Shown: positions 46,144 to 55,662, counted from the stretch's first letter. The stretch is DNA of 64,000 nucleotides from JAJCYL01 sp965206015 (GCA_965206015.1 CBDBIW010000014.1:248001-312000), one strand, 5' to 3'. The notes: generated by a model from the sequence alone, not told the origin. Numbers and translations: made by a program.

Positions 46144-47043
46144 ATGAATCAGGGAATATCCGATGATTTTAAAAATGCCTGGGGTCGGCCAGGCAATGGC
46201 ATGATTCAGTTGATATTGATCAATGTCACAATTTTTGTGGTTTTCGGCATTTTTGAGGTTCTTTCACTATGGTCAGGTAACGGTTCGTTTTATCGAACAA
46301 TATCCTCCTTCATAACATTACCATCCAATATTGACAGTTTTGTCTTCAAACCATGGACGCTTATAACATACTCCTTCATCCACCACGGATTTATGCATAT
46401 TCTTTTCAATATGCTCTTCCTCTATTGGTTTGGCAAATTGATCAAAGAGTATTTAGGGGGCCAAAGAGTACTCAGCATCTATTTTTTGGGAGTAATTGCC
46501 GGAGGTATATTGTACATCATTTTGTATAATGTTCTACCGCTTTTTCAGGATGCTGTAGATGGGTCACGGCTTGCTGGAGCATCAGCCGGAGTTTTTGCCG
46601 TTGTAGTCGGAGCAGCCACATTTATGCCTAATTACACTTTATTCTTACTATTTATAGGTCCCGTACGAATCAAATATATAGCACTATTTTATGTGTTATT
46701 GAGTTTCTTACAGTCTGCAGGCTCTAATGCTGGTGGCGAAATAGCCCATATGGGTGGGGCATTAATGGGTTTTGTGTTTGTAAAGCAGTTGCAAAAAGGA
46801 ACGGACTGGGGGACGCCAGTAACCTCATTTATTAATTGGATGAAGAGCTTCTTTGTGAGGCAGCCTAAGATTAAGGTGACTTATTCCAGTAAGAACAAAA
46901 CTCAGAGTTCGGATTCACCCCCCAAACATTCAAAAACTGATCAGGATGAAATAGATGTAATTCTGGACAAGATTTCAGATTCGGGCTATAAAAGTTTAAC
47001 TTCAGATGAAAAACAAAAACTTTTCAATGCCAGTAAAAAGTGA
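46144..47043 (+). CDS. Rhomboid-family intramembrane serine protease (second copy)
   Basis: A 299-residue rhomboid with standard spacing. Motifs: HHGFMHILFNMLFLYWFG, LAGASAGVFAVV (nucleophile Ser) and EIAHMGGALMGF (catalytic His). A soluble C-terminal tail (about 235-299), rich in Lys, Ser and Asp, ends DEIDVILDKISDSGYKSLTS, a short helical tail seen in other Bacteroidota rhomboids. It lacks the loop insertion of the first copy, so the two have diverged well. Same transcript as mutL. Confidence 0.93.
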   Translation: MNQGISDDFKNAWGRPGNGMIQLILINVTIFVVFGIFEVLSLWSGNGSFYRTISSFITLPSNIDSFVFKPWTLITYSFIHHGFMHILFNMLFLYWFGKLIKEYLGGQRVLSIYFLGVIAGGILYIILYNVLPLFQDAVDGSRLAGASAGVFAVVVGAATFMPNYTLFLLFIGPVRIKYIALFYVLLSFLQSAGSNAGGEIAHMGGALMGFVFVKQLQKGTDWGTPVTSFINWMKSFFVRQPKIKVTYSSKNKTQSSDSPPKHSKTDQDEIDVILDKISDSGYKSLTSDEKQKLFNASKK

Positions 47044-47122
47044 TAGTTGACGGTTTTAGAGGTGCTCTCAAATCGTTATTTCCACACTCGATTAATACAA
47101 AAATTGATAATCTAAATCATAT

Positions 47123-47644
47123 ATGAATGCAACTGTCGAACTTTTAAAGCTACTAATTCCGGCTGCTGCTGTTTTGTATGGAATGTTCCTGACCATTAAA
47201 CTTTTCATTAATAGAGATTATGAAAACAAGTTATTGGAGGTTAGAGTTAAAATTCAAGAGACTGTAATCCCTCTCAGATTACAGGCATATGAAAGGATCT
47301 GTTTATTCCTTGAAAGGATTTCTCCAAATAACATTATTGTGAGGTTAAATAGTGCATCTCTCACTTCGAAGGAACTTCAATCTCTATTGCTGCATGAAAT
47401 CAGGGAAGAATTCAATCATAATCTATCCCAACAATTGTATATGTCAGATGAAGCTTGGAACTTGGCTAAACAAGCCATGGAGCAAGTTGTTTCAGTGATT
47501 AATACTTCTGCACATGAATTGAATGAAGACGCTCAAGGTATAAATCTTGCAAAGAAAATATTTGAGAAAATATTAGGTAAGGAGAATGATCCAATCGGAA
47601 ATGCTCTTACTTTTTTAAAGGACGAGATTAGACAGTTTTATTAG
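47123..47644 (+). CDS. Conserved membrane-anchored protein of unknown function
   Basis: A 173-residue protein with one N-terminal membrane segment (about 8-28, LLIPAAAVLYGMFLTIKLFI). A conserved helical domain follows (VIPLRLQAYERICLFLERIS; HEIREEFNHNLSQQLYMSDE). I associate this pattern with a conserved Bacteroidota domain of unknown function (the DUF7935 type). It is 8 bp before the YkvA-like gene and probably cotranscribed with it. No enzyme motif is seen. Confidence 0.82.
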   Translation: MNATVELLKLLIPAAAVLYGMFLTIKLFINRDYENKLLEVRVKIQETVIPLRLQAYERICLFLERISPNNIIVRLNSASLTSKELQSLLLHEIREEFNHNLSQQLYMSDEAWNLAKQAMEQVVSVINTSAHELNEDAQGINLAKKIFEKILGKENDPIGNALTFLKDEIRQFY

Positions 47645-47652
47645 ATTAAACT

Positions 47653-48051
47653 ATGCGAAAGAAACTCGCAGATAATATAAAAGAGAAGGCCAGAAAGATA
47701 GCTGCCGATGACGGCCTGTTGAAAAATCTCATTGATAATGTCAAACACAAGGTCGATGAGATTACCAAAAATGAGAAATTGAAAGAACTCTTCACAACTG
47801 TTGAACTATTAGTTAAAATGGTGAAGAGTTACCTGAACGGAGAATACAGAAACTATCCTAAAAGAACACTCTTACTCATTTTATTCGGGCTCTTATATTT
47901 CCTGGCACCAATTGACGCTATTCCTGATTTCATACCGGTATCGGGCTTCTTGGATGATCTGACAATTCTACTCTGGGTTTATAAGAGTATTCAAAAAGAT
48001 ATTGTTGCTTATCAAGAATGGGAGAAATTAAAGTCAACTTCAACAAATTAA
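47653..48051 (+). CDS. YkvA/DUF1232-family small membrane protein
   Basis: A 132-residue protein of the DUF1232 (YkvA) family. The defining segment YFLAPIDAIPDFIPVSGFLD (about 91-110) is present in a membrane-associated hairpin, preceded by a basic helical N-terminus. The biochemical role of the family is not established. It lies 8 bp after the preceding gene and 28 bp before fabI. Confidence 0.88.
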   Translation: MRKKLADNIKEKARKIAADDGLLKNLIDNVKHKVDEITKNEKLKELFTTVELLVKMVKSYLNGEYRNYPKRTLLLILFGLLYFLAPIDAIPDFIPVSGFLDDLTILLWVYKSIQKDIVAYQEWEKLKSTSTN

Positions 48052-48079
48052 GTTTTAAGCCAGGACTAACCATATCAAA

Positions 48080-48892
48080 ATGTCAAATAACTTACTTCAA
48101 GGTAAAAAAGGAATCATATTTGGTGCGCTAGATGAAAATTCTATTGCATGGAAAATAGCACTGGAAGCCCATAACCAAGGAGCAAAATTTACTCTTACAA
48201 ATGCACCAATAGCATTGAGGATGGGTGCAATTAATCAACTTGCAGAAAAATGCGGTGCTAAAGTTATTCCAGCGGATGCTACTTCGACTGAAGCATTAGA
48301 AAGCCTATTTGTGCAGTCGATGGAGGTTCTTGGTGGTAAAATGGACTTTGCGCTTCACTCCATTGGAATGAGCCCAAATGTTAGAAAGAAAAAAGATTAT
48401 GGGGACCTTAACTATGACTGGTTTTTGAAAACATTAGATATTTCAGCTCTTTCCTTTCACAAAGTGATGCAAACAGCAGAGAAGCTGGATGCCATCAATG
48501 AATGGGGTTCAATATTGGCGTTATCTTATATTGCCGCTCAAAGAAATTTCCCTGATTATTCTGATATGGCACAAGCAAAAGCAGCACTTGAATCTATTGC
48601 CCGGAGCTATGGCTACCGATTTGGTAAATTGAAGAATGTACGTGTAAATACCATTTCGCAATCACCAACAATGACCACAGCGGGCGCAGGAATTACCGGA
48701 TTCGATGTTTTCTTTAACTACGCAAATAAGATGTCACCGTTAGGTAACGCCTCAGCTGAAGATTGTGCTAACTATTGCGTAATGATGTTTTCCGACCTTA
48801 CAAAAATGGTAACCATGCAAAATCTAATGCACGATGGAGGATTTTCAAATTCCGGGATTACTGAAGAGATTATTGAGCAAATGAACAAGTAG
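48080..48892 (+). CDS. fabI: Enoyl-[acyl-carrier-protein] reductase (NADH)
   Basis: A 270-residue FabI, catalysing the last reduction step of fatty-acid elongation. The atypical short-chain dehydrogenase start GKKGIIFGALDENSIAWKIA carries the NADH site. The catalytic Tyr-Lys pair is in the FabI-type Y-x6-K arrangement in DYSDMAQAKAALES, and FALHSIGM (the HSIG motif) also marks FabI. Standard length. It precedes ispE by 14 bp, so the two are probably one transcript. Confidence 0.95.
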   Translation: MSNNLLQGKKGIIFGALDENSIAWKIALEAHNQGAKFTLTNAPIALRMGAINQLAEKCGAKVIPADATSTEALESLFVQSMEVLGGKMDFALHSIGMSPNVRKKKDYGDLNYDWFLKTLDISALSFHKVMQTAEKLDAINEWGSILALSYIAAQRNFPDYSDMAQAKAALESIARSYGYRFGKLKNVRVNTISQSPTMTTAGAGITGFDVFFNYANKMSPLGNASAEDCANYCVMMFSDLTKMVTMQNLMHDGGFSNSGITEEIIEQMNK

Positions 48893-48906
48893 TTGGCGGT
48901 GATTGA

Positions 48907-49731
48907 ATGATAGCTTTTCCCAATGCTAAAATAAACGTTGGATTAAATATCCTGGGGGAAAACCCTGACGGTTTCCACAACATTTATAGCTGCATCTATC
49001 CTATTCCCTGGTGTGATGTCTTAGAAATTATTGAAGGCGATAGACCCGGATTTCACTCCACCGGTATTGATATTCCTGGAAATGAGTCTGACAATCTCTG
49101 CTTGAAAGCCGTCAAGCTGCTTTCTAATGACTATGAACTCCCACCGGTACAGATTTATCTACACAAGATTATTCCGATAGGAGCTGGTCTTGGTGGAGGC
49201 TCTGCAGATGCTTCATTTACGTTAAAGCTTCTAAATGATAAATACGGACTGGGGATTACTAATGAAAAACTTGAGAAATATGCTTCCCAATTGGGGAGTG
49301 ATTGTCCCTTTTTTATAAGAAATCGACCGGCAATTGCAACTGGGACGGGCCGAATACTTACTCCTATTAATATTGACCTATCAGAACTTTTCATAGTTCT
49401 AGTCAATCCGGGAATTCATATATCGACTGCCGAAGCCTACAGGCATGCCAAATTCAGTAACCATACATCATTCGAAAATGAGATCAAAGACCTTAGTCAT
49501 ATTGATAATTGGAAAAATATTTTGCACAACGACTTTGAATCAAACCTATTTAAACTTCATCATCAACTCCCTGAGATAAAGAGTTCATTTGATGAGCTAG
49601 GTGCAAAATATACCTCTATGACTGGGTCTGGGTCAACAATTTATGGTCTCTTTAATCACAAAATAGATACCTCGATATTCGAAGAGTTGGGCTATACAGT
49701 CTTTCAAAATCAACTGAATTCTAGGCCATGA
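48907..49731 (+). CDS. ispE: 4-diphosphocytidyl-2-C-methyl-D-erythritol kinase
   Basis: A 274-residue GHMP kinase of the non-mevalonate (MEP) isoprenoid pathway, phosphorylating CDP-methylerythritol. Motifs: N-terminal FPNAKINVGLNILG, ATP-binding PIGAGLGGGSADASFTLKLL (about 91-110) and C-terminal MTGSGSTIYGLF. Length is normal. The 3' end overlaps the stop of the antisense pseudogene by 11 bp. Confidence 0.95.
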   Translation: MIAFPNAKINVGLNILGENPDGFHNIYSCIYPIPWCDVLEIIEGDRPGFHSTGIDIPGNESDNLCLKAVKLLSNDYELPPVQIYLHKIIPIGAGLGGGSADASFTLKLLNDKYGLGITNEKLEKYASQLGSDCPFFIRNRPAIATGTGRILTPINIDLSELFIVLVNPGIHISTAEAYRHAKFSNHTSFENEIKDLSHIDNWKNILHNDFESNLFKLHHQLPEIKSSFDELGAKYTSMTGSGSTIYGLFNHKIDTSIFEELGYTVFQNQLNSRP

Positions 49732-50133
49732 CTACAACAAAAGCCAATTTGGATTCACCATCCGAAACCGCCAATCTGTTAAAGTCCTTAAACCCCTGAT
49801 CCTTCAATTTGACAATCCTTTTCCACTGCAAGGAGATCAGTCCGTAAATATCTTCTCCGTCACTCATTTAGAATTTTACCTGATTTTGTATCGGAATGAC
49901 CGTGTGAAATATACTCGTTGACCGTCCGCGCTAAAGAAAGGCTGATTGTCATAACCCTTCCAGTTGGTCAAGTTCTTCCCATTCTTTAATTCCTTCTTAT
50001 GCCAATCTATTGCATAAAGAAAGATATCGGTATCCTGACTTTGACTCTTCAATAGAACAGTGTTAGTAAAGCAAAACCAAAAAATGATAATAATTCTCAC
50101 CGCCATACCCCGTTTAAAAATAAAATCCACCAA
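49721..50133 (-). pseudogene. Collapsed TolB/PD40-like beta-propeller protein
   Basis: Two pieces of one gene on the minus strand. The 5' piece (50133-49876) has a signal peptide (FKRGMAVRIIIIFWFCF...) and a first blade, TDIFLYAIDWHKKELKNGKN then KGYDNQPFFSADGQRVYFTR, typical of PD40/WD40-like secreted proteins. After a stop and a frame change, the 3' piece (49867-49721) reads SDGEDIYGLISLQWKRIVKL and DFNRLAVSDGESKLAFVVV, which looks like a C-terminal end. The several hundred residues in between are missing, so this is an internal deletion derivative. Confidence 0.55.
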
Positions 50134-50234
50134 AATCTATCTCCACACACGTTTGTGGAAATATTCTTTATGGTTTTCAACCAAATATGCCTTAAATTGT
50201 TCCTTTCTCTTTATTCAAAGATTTAAGAAAAGGC

Positions 50235-51935
50235 ATGAACCTGAATGTAAAAGCAAAAAAGCAAAGTACTTATGACGCAATTGTAGTCGGAACAGGAATT
50301 AGTGGTGGATGGGCTGCAAAGGAATTGTGCGAAAAAGGGCTAAAGACGCTAGTCCTCGAAAGAGGTCGTGATGTAAAGCACGTAGTTGATTATCCAACTA
50401 TGATGAAGAAGCCATGGGAGTTACCCAATAATGATCGTCTTACCGCAGAGGAGATGAAAGATTATCAAGTACAAAACAGAACTGGTTACACCGTAAGGGA
50501 GTCTACAAAACACTGGTGGGTTAAGGACACGGAACATCCATATACTGAAACAAAACGCTTCGACTGGATGAGAGGATATCACGTTGGTGGGCGGTCAATT
50601 ACATGGGGAAGGCAGAGTTACCGCCTTAGTGAAATTGATTTTGAGGCAAATCGCAACGATGGGATTGGAGTTGACTGGCCTGTCCGATACAAAAATCTTG
50701 CCCCATGGTATGATTATGTGGAGTCTTTTATCGGAGTGAATGGAAGAGCCGAAGGGTTACCACAATTGCCTGATGGAAAATATCTTCCACCTATGGAGTT
50801 CAATTGCATAGAGAAGCATGTTAAACAAAAAATTGAAGAAAATTTCCGTGACCGAATTATGACCATTGGTCGATCTGCAAACCTAACTCAACCTCACAAT
50901 GGTCGTGGCAAGTGTCAATTCAGAAACAAATGTATTAGGGGATGTCCTTATGGTGGATACTTTAGCAGTAACTCTTCGACATTACCCGCTGCTGAAAAAA
51001 CAGGCAATATGACCTTGAGGCCAAACTCCATCGTTACGGAAGTCATTTACGATGCAGAAGGAAAGAGAGCATCAGGTGTAAGAATTTTAGACTCCGAAAC
51101 TAACGAGACCTTAGAATTTTCCAGTAAAGTTGTATTTCTATGTGCCTCATCTATGGCATCAACACAGATATTACTACAATCGATCTCAGACAGATTCCCA
51201 ACAGGACTGGGCAACGACAGCGATCAGTTAGGAAGGAATATCATGGACCACCACCTTGGAGTTGGTGCTTACGGAGAGTCTGATATGTTTGGCGATCAAT
51301 ACTATTCTGGAAGAAGACCAAATGGCATTTATATTCCACGATTTAGGAATATGAAAGAAAAGAGAACGGATTTTGTGAGAGGATACGGCTATCAAGGGGG
51401 TGGCAGTAGAGAAAACTGGTCCAGTGCCATTAGAGAATTTAGTATTGGGAAAGAGCTTAAAGAATTAATGGCCCATCCTGGAGTCTGGACATTTGGAATT
51501 GGCGGATTCGGAGAAACTCTTCCCGATCCGAATAACCGAGTTACTCTAAACACCGAATTACGAGACAAACATGGTCTGCCAACCTTAACCTTTGACGCAG
51601 AACTCAAGGAAAATGAAATTGAGATGCGAAAGGATATGAAAACAGCTGCTGCAGAAATGTTAGAAGCAGCAGGACTGAAAAATGTAACAATGTATGACAG
51701 AGGCTCACATCCTGGTATTGGCATACACGAAATGGGCACTGCCCGAATGGGAAGAGACCCAAAGACGTCAGTACTAAATGGACATAATCAAGTTCATGCC
51801 GCTAAAAACGTTTTTGTAACTGATGGTGCTTTTATGACATCAGCGGCATGTCAGAACCCGTCGTTGGGTTATATGGCTTTCACCGCCAGAGCCGCCGACC
51901 ATGCTGTTAAAGAAATAAATCGTGGTAACCTTTAA
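50235..51935 (+). CDS. GMC-family oxidoreductase (large subunit)
   Basis: A 566-residue FAD-dependent GMC oxidoreductase. FAD-binding motif YDAIVVGTGISGGWAAKELC (about 13-32) and VLERG; substrate-domain GYHVGGRSITWGRQSYR; C-terminal HEMGTARMGRDP and NPSLGYMAFTARAADHAV with the catalytic His/Asn area. It has no signal peptide and is followed 9 bp later by a subunit-3-like gene bearing an export-type signal. Together they resemble gluconate-2-dehydrogenase-type sugar/polyol dehydrogenases, in which subunit 3 carries the complex across the membrane. The substrate is unknown and no cytochrome subunit adjoins. Confidence 0.92.
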   Translation: MNLNVKAKKQSTYDAIVVGTGISGGWAAKELCEKGLKTLVLERGRDVKHVVDYPTMMKKPWELPNNDRLTAEEMKDYQVQNRTGYTVRESTKHWWVKDTEHPYTETKRFDWMRGYHVGGRSITWGRQSYRLSEIDFEANRNDGIGVDWPVRYKNLAPWYDYVESFIGVNGRAEGLPQLPDGKYLPPMEFNCIEKHVKQKIEENFRDRIMTIGRSANLTQPHNGRGKCQFRNKCIRGCPYGGYFSSNSSTLPAAEKTGNMTLRPNSIVTEVIYDAEGKRASGVRILDSETNETLEFSSKVVFLCASSMASTQILLQSISDRFPTGLGNDSDQLGRNIMDHHLGVGAYGESDMFGDQYYSGRRPNGIYIPRFRNMKEKRTDFVRGYGYQGGGSRENWSSAIREFSIGKELKELMAHPGVWTFGIGGFGETLPDPNNRVTLNTELRDKHGLPTLTFDAELKENEIEMRKDMKTAAAEMLEAAGLKNVTMYDRGSHPGIGIHEMGTARMGRDPKTSVLNGHNQVHAAKNVFVTDGAFMTSAACQNPSLGYMAFTARAADHAVKEINRGNL

Positions 51936-51944
51936 TTAATTAAA

Positions 51945-52541
51945 ATGGATCGAAGAGAAGCGATAAAAAGAACAAGTTTGGCCATGGGCGGAATGATTTC
52001 TGCCCCAACATTGGCAGTAATCATGAAAGGCTGCAGTCCGAGTCGGTCACTCGAATGGCAACCAACATTATTCACATCAGAACAAGCCATGATGATGGAA
52101 GATGTATGTGAGCGGATAATACCTACAACTGATACACCAGGGGCTAAAGCAGTTGGAGTGCCTCAATTTGTAGAGGCTATGGTGAAAATGGTTTACGACA
52201 GGGAGAACAGGGATCGTTTTATGACAGGGGTTACCGATTTAGAAAAATCCAGTCAAGATAAGTTTCAGAAACCCTTCACCAAATTGACTGAAGAGGAACA
52301 GTACGAAATTCTAAACCCTCTGAACAAGGCAAGTGCTGAAGAAGCAATAGCGGCCCATAGACAACTACAGGATGTCAGTTATAAGCCTTCATTTTTCAGA
52401 ATGCTCAAGGAATTAACATTGACAGGCTATTATACATCTGAAATTGGTGCCACCCAGGAGTTACAATACAATGATCTCCCTGGAAACTATGACGGCTGTA
52501 TTTCACTTGATGATCTGGGAGGCAAAACATGGGCGACATAA
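51945..52541 (+). CDS. Gluconate 2-dehydrogenase subunit 3-family protein
   Basis: A 198-residue partner of the preceding GMC oxidoreductase. The N-terminus MDRREAIKRTSLAMGG resembles a twin-arginine signal but has RR followed by E, so Tat use is likely, not certain; VIMKGC adds a lipobox-like cysteine at about 30. The body has ERIIPTTDTPGAKAVGVPQF, the hallmark of the subunit-3 family, and a C-terminal TGYYTSEIGATQELQYNDLP. It probably acts as an export and assembly partner for the dehydrogenase. Confidence 0.9.
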   Translation: MDRREAIKRTSLAMGGMISAPTLAVIMKGCSPSRSLEWQPTLFTSEQAMMMEDVCERIIPTTDTPGAKAVGVPQFVEAMVKMVYDRENRDRFMTGVTDLEKSSQDKFQKPFTKLTEEEQYEILNPLNKASAEEAIAAHRQLQDVSYKPSFFRMLKELTLTGYYTSEIGATQELQYNDLPGNYDGCISLDDLGGKTWAT

Positions 52542-52610
52542 AATTGTCGTTCAAAACCCAATTATTACAAAAAAATAACAGTTTGACGCAAGATTTGCAA
52601 TTTAGAACTC

Positions 52611-53894
52611 TTGCTCAATGTTATGACTCATAGTAAAATTCAGAACCGTATTCTCCAAACCGTAAGTTGGTGCTTTTTATTAACGTCTTGTAATCCCATT
52701 ACAGTAGATTACAAATTTGCCTATCAAAATGAAGGCCCCAATAAGCAAATCATGTCACTTATGGAGTCTGTCTTAGAGAACGAATATAATGTAGACATTT
52801 TGTTGGAAGAGGTTGACAGGCCAGTGGAGCATCTTGATAAAGTCAAATCTGGGGAATTCGATTTTTTACTTCATGAAAATTACTCCCCATTCACGAATGA
52901 TGGCATTACCAGTGCCTATTTAGTATATCCCAGATTTTTACATTTATTCTATAGAGAAGACGAGAGCCCCAACAGCTTCAAAGATTTAATACTCGGTAAA
53001 AGTATTTACCTGGAACACACTCAATCGGCCGAATCTCTCATATTAAAGGATTTGATGAAGTTTTTTTCAGTACCCGATGATGCCGTCACCTACACCATGG
53101 ACATGGCGCAAAGTGATGTCGTTGTACAATTAAGCCCCACGTTGCCTGACTCCTACCTTCAAAGTCTGTCAGGATTCACTCTATTTTCTTTTGATGGCAT
53201 CGACAAATTAGGGAAGGGATCACAGGTGGAGGGCATTTCATTGAAATATCACAGGCTTCAACCTTATGTTATTCCGGAAGGCACCTATGGCACATTCACA
53301 AAAAATCCTATCGTGACATTGGAAACAGATATGGTGATGCTGGCAAATGAATCTATTGGCAAAATTGCTGTCCACGACCTGATTAAAACTGTACTGAGAA
53401 ATAAGCAATCATTTGTGTCCATCGACCCCGTACTCTATATCGGCCTGGACGAAGTCTTTGACCGATCTCGATTAAGTTACCCTCTTCACGATGGCGCAAG
53501 GGCCTATCTTGACCGTGAAGAACCCGGTTTTTTGGAAAGGTATGCCGAGTTAGCTGGCGTGGGCTTTTCAATCATAATCGCTTTAATCACAGGTCTTATA
53601 AGTTTATCAAGATCAAGGGTACAACGGAAAAAAGATCGAGTTGATGTCTTTTATAAAGAGCTAATGGACATTAAGAATGAGTCAGGAAATACGATGGACA
53701 GTGTGAAAGCAAAAATAGAACATATCAAAAAATCACAAAATAAGGCCTTTGATATGCTCATTAATGAGAAGCTTTCGGCCAATGAGAGTTTTCGTATTTA
53801 TATGGAATTATCTAAAGAGACAATTTCAGAACTGCGACTTAAGCGCAGGGCATTGAAATTAATGGCTGACAAAGTAAAAGGCCAAAATGGCTAG
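52611..53894 (+). CDS. TAXI-type TRAP solute-binding-like protein, membrane-anchored
   Basis: A 427-residue protein. An N-terminal lipoprotein-like signal (CFLLTSC) is followed by a periplasmic binding fold like that of TAXI TRAP solute receptors (FDFLLHENYSPF; YVIPEGTYGTF; LHDGARAYLDREEPGFLERY). Unlike a free receptor it continues into a membrane helix (about 323-342, FSIIIALITGLISLSRS) and a charged cytoplasmic coiled region to the end. No TRAP permease gene is near. It may be a sensor, not a transporter receptor; that is inference. Its 3' end overlaps the convergent nitrilase gene by 4 bp. Confidence 0.75.
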   Translation: MLNVMTHSKIQNRILQTVSWCFLLTSCNPITVDYKFAYQNEGPNKQIMSLMESVLENEYNVDILLEEVDRPVEHLDKVKSGEFDFLLHENYSPFTNDGITSAYLVYPRFLHLFYREDESPNSFKDLILGKSIYLEHTQSAESLILKDLMKFFSVPDDAVTYTMDMAQSDVVVQLSPTLPDSYLQSLSGFTLFSFDGIDKLGKGSQVEGISLKYHRLQPYVIPEGTYGTFTKNPIVTLETDMVMLANESIGKIAVHDLIKTVLRNKQSFVSIDPVLYIGLDEVFDRSRLSYPLHDGARAYLDREEPGFLERYAELAGVGFSIIIALITGLISLSRSRVQRKKDRVDVFYKELMDIKNESGNTMDSVKAKIEHIKKSQNKAFDMLINEKLSANESFRIYMELSKETISELRLKRRALKLMADKVKGQNG

Positions 53895-54829
53895 ACCCTT
53901 TTAGTATTTACGGTCAATTCAAAAACATCTTCACGTTGATAATGGCCGGTGACATCCAAAGCCATCTTTTCTTTCAATATATCATTCAAGTCCAGTTCTG
54001 CTATAACAATATCTTCCTTATTAAATACTGGTTCAACGATATATTTCCCATTCGGACCAATGATTGCGCTTCCCCCTGTTAGTATCAATTGGGTTGAATC
54101 CTTTTCGTACTTAGAAGGCAATTCAAGTTCTGATGGAATTTCATTGGCCCTCATTATTTGTCCAGCTGCTAACACAAAACAACGTCCTTCAAAAGCATAG
54201 CTTCTACTCGCTATTTGCAGCAATTCATGGACATTAGGCCAAACTGCGGCATGAATCTGCTCTCCAGAGTTATGCATGGCCTGACGAGTTAATGGCATCC
54301 AATGCTCCCAACAAATAAGTCCACCAATTAGTGCTCCATGCATCTCGGCAGATTTTAAACCATGACCGTCACCGAATCCATAGACCATTTTTTCAGTAAA
54401 TGTTGGCATTAGTTTGCGATGGTGATTTACTAATTGGCCTTTTTCATTGGTCAGAATGAGGCTATTATAAATAGTCCCATTCTTTGGACCTGACCTGACA
54501 ATTTCATTGATTCCAATACAAATGCCAGACTTGAGATCCTTCGCAAGCTTACAAAGTGTATCTATCTCAGGGCCAGGTATCGTAATCCCATTGGCATACA
54601 TTTTAGCAAAAACCTGTTTTACGGAGTCATTATCCCAAACTGCAACGTCCGGGCAATGATCTAACCACGCCGGGTAGCCACTTAACCACGTTTCTCCAAA
54701 AACAATGTAGTTGGCACCTTTAGAAGCTGCTTGCTTGGCCAGTTCGACGGCTTTGTCCAGACTCCTTTTCTTCTCAAAATATTCGGGGCCATGCTGGATA
54801 ATAGCGGCAGTAATCTTATTTGGCTTCAC
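53891..54829 (-). CDS. Nitrilase/carbon-nitrogen hydrolase family protein
   Basis: A 312-residue enzyme of the aliphatic nitrilase branch. The catalytic triad can be read: Glu in VFGETWLSGYPAWLD, Lys in HHRKLMPTFTEK, and Cys in GGLICWEHWMPL, where CWEHxMPL is typical of true nitrilases. The product should be a cytoplasmic spiral-forming hydrolase converting a nitrile to a carboxylic acid; the substrate is unknown. Length is a little short of typical nitrilases but complete. Confidence 0.9.
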   Translation of the reverse strand: MKPNKITAAIIQHGPEYFEKKRSLDKAVELAKQAASKGANYIVFGETWLSGYPAWLDHCPDVAVWDNDSVKQVFAKMYANGITIPGPEIDTLCKLAKDLKSGICIGINEIVRSGPKNGTIYNSLILTNEKGQLVNHHRKLMPTFTEKMVYGFGDGHGLKSAEMHGALIGGLICWEHWMPLTRQAMHNSGEQIHAAVWPNVHELLQIASRSYAFEGRCFVLAAGQIMRANEIPSELELPSKYEKDSTQLILTGGSAIIGPNGKYIVEPVFNKEDIVIAELDLNDILKEKMALDVTGHYQREDVFELTVNTKRV

Positions 54830-54846
54830 GCAATATTCAGAGCCAA

Positions 54847-55239
54847 TTAATCACATTTATACTCATAATCGATCATTTTTATTCCATCACTTGACGCCGC
54901 TTTGGCCTTAGCAGCCTCTATCACCGTAACCGCCAAATCTTGATTTTGAAGTGTCTTGAAAGGAATTCCCTCATAATTCTCGTCGTAAGTCTTGCGAATC
55001 CATTTGGCTGCCTTTTCTGAAACTCTACTGTATTTTAGTGACTTCATACAACAAGTGATTTGGATGATGTCATTGCTTACTAGACGTACCTCGGCATCAT
55101 CGACCATAATAATAGTATCGACCCAGACGTAGTTAATTTCTTCTTCCTCATTCTCCTTCTTATCTTGTCCATATGAGGTAACAAAAAAGCCACCCAAGAG
55201 AAATGAAATGAGCAACAATTTAAACTTGCAAGCTTTCAT
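54847..55239 (-). CDS. Small exported protein of unknown function
   Basis: A 130-residue protein with a signal peptide (1-24, LLLISFLLGGFFVTSYG). The mature part is acidic and has three cysteines (two adjacent in TCCMKS and one at the C-terminus, YKCD). No family is recognised. It ends 17 bp before the nitrilase start and could share its transcript. Confidence 0.7.
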   Translation of the reverse strand: MKACKFKLLLISFLLGGFFVTSYGQDKKENEEEEINYVWVDTIIMVDDAEVRLVSNDIIQITCCMKSLKYSRVSEKAAKWIRKTYDENYEGIPFKTLQNQDLAVTVIEAAKAKAASSDGIKMIDYEYKCD

Positions 55240-55395
55240 AGTGTGATTGATTAAGAAACTAATTTAGACTTATGCCCTATAACGACAAAATGAAGTAACA
55301 GATTTTCCCTAATTTGTTGAATGGAATATTAATTTGAAGACACCTCTGTTATACATCCCGGTGACCCTTTATGCTCATGGTGCTGGAGGATAGCA

Positions 55396-55662
55396 GAAGA
55401 AATCACTTTTTCACCAAATTTCGCTCGAGACATATATCGCACATTAAATTTGGTTCCCGGGGTGTCAAATAAAGAATTTTCTTCTAAAGCCAGGATTAGA
55501 GGAGGGCACTCTGATGAAACCGCAATTTATACTGACAATTTTGAGATTTATGAACCATTCCACCTCGAGGAATTCGACGGTGTATTCAGCGTAGTACACA
55601 CTGACTTTGTAGATGAAACAAAGGTTCTAACTGGTGGGTTTTCTCCAAGGTACACGGATAAT
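55396..55662 (+). pseudogene. Plug-domain fragment of a TonB-dependent receptor
   Basis: The frame encodes IAEEITFSPNFARDIYRTLN, LVPGVSNKEFSSKARIRGGH, DETAIYTDNFEIYEPFHLEE and VDETKVLTGGFSPRY. This is the plug domain of a carboxypeptidase-regulatory-type TonB receptor, which normally continues into a barrel of about 500 residues. Homology stops at about 55662, some 50 bp before the left inverted repeat of the IS4-like element, and no barrel sequence appears on the element's other side. The gene was therefore destroyed by insertion plus deletion. There is no in-frame start either. Confidence 0.72.
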
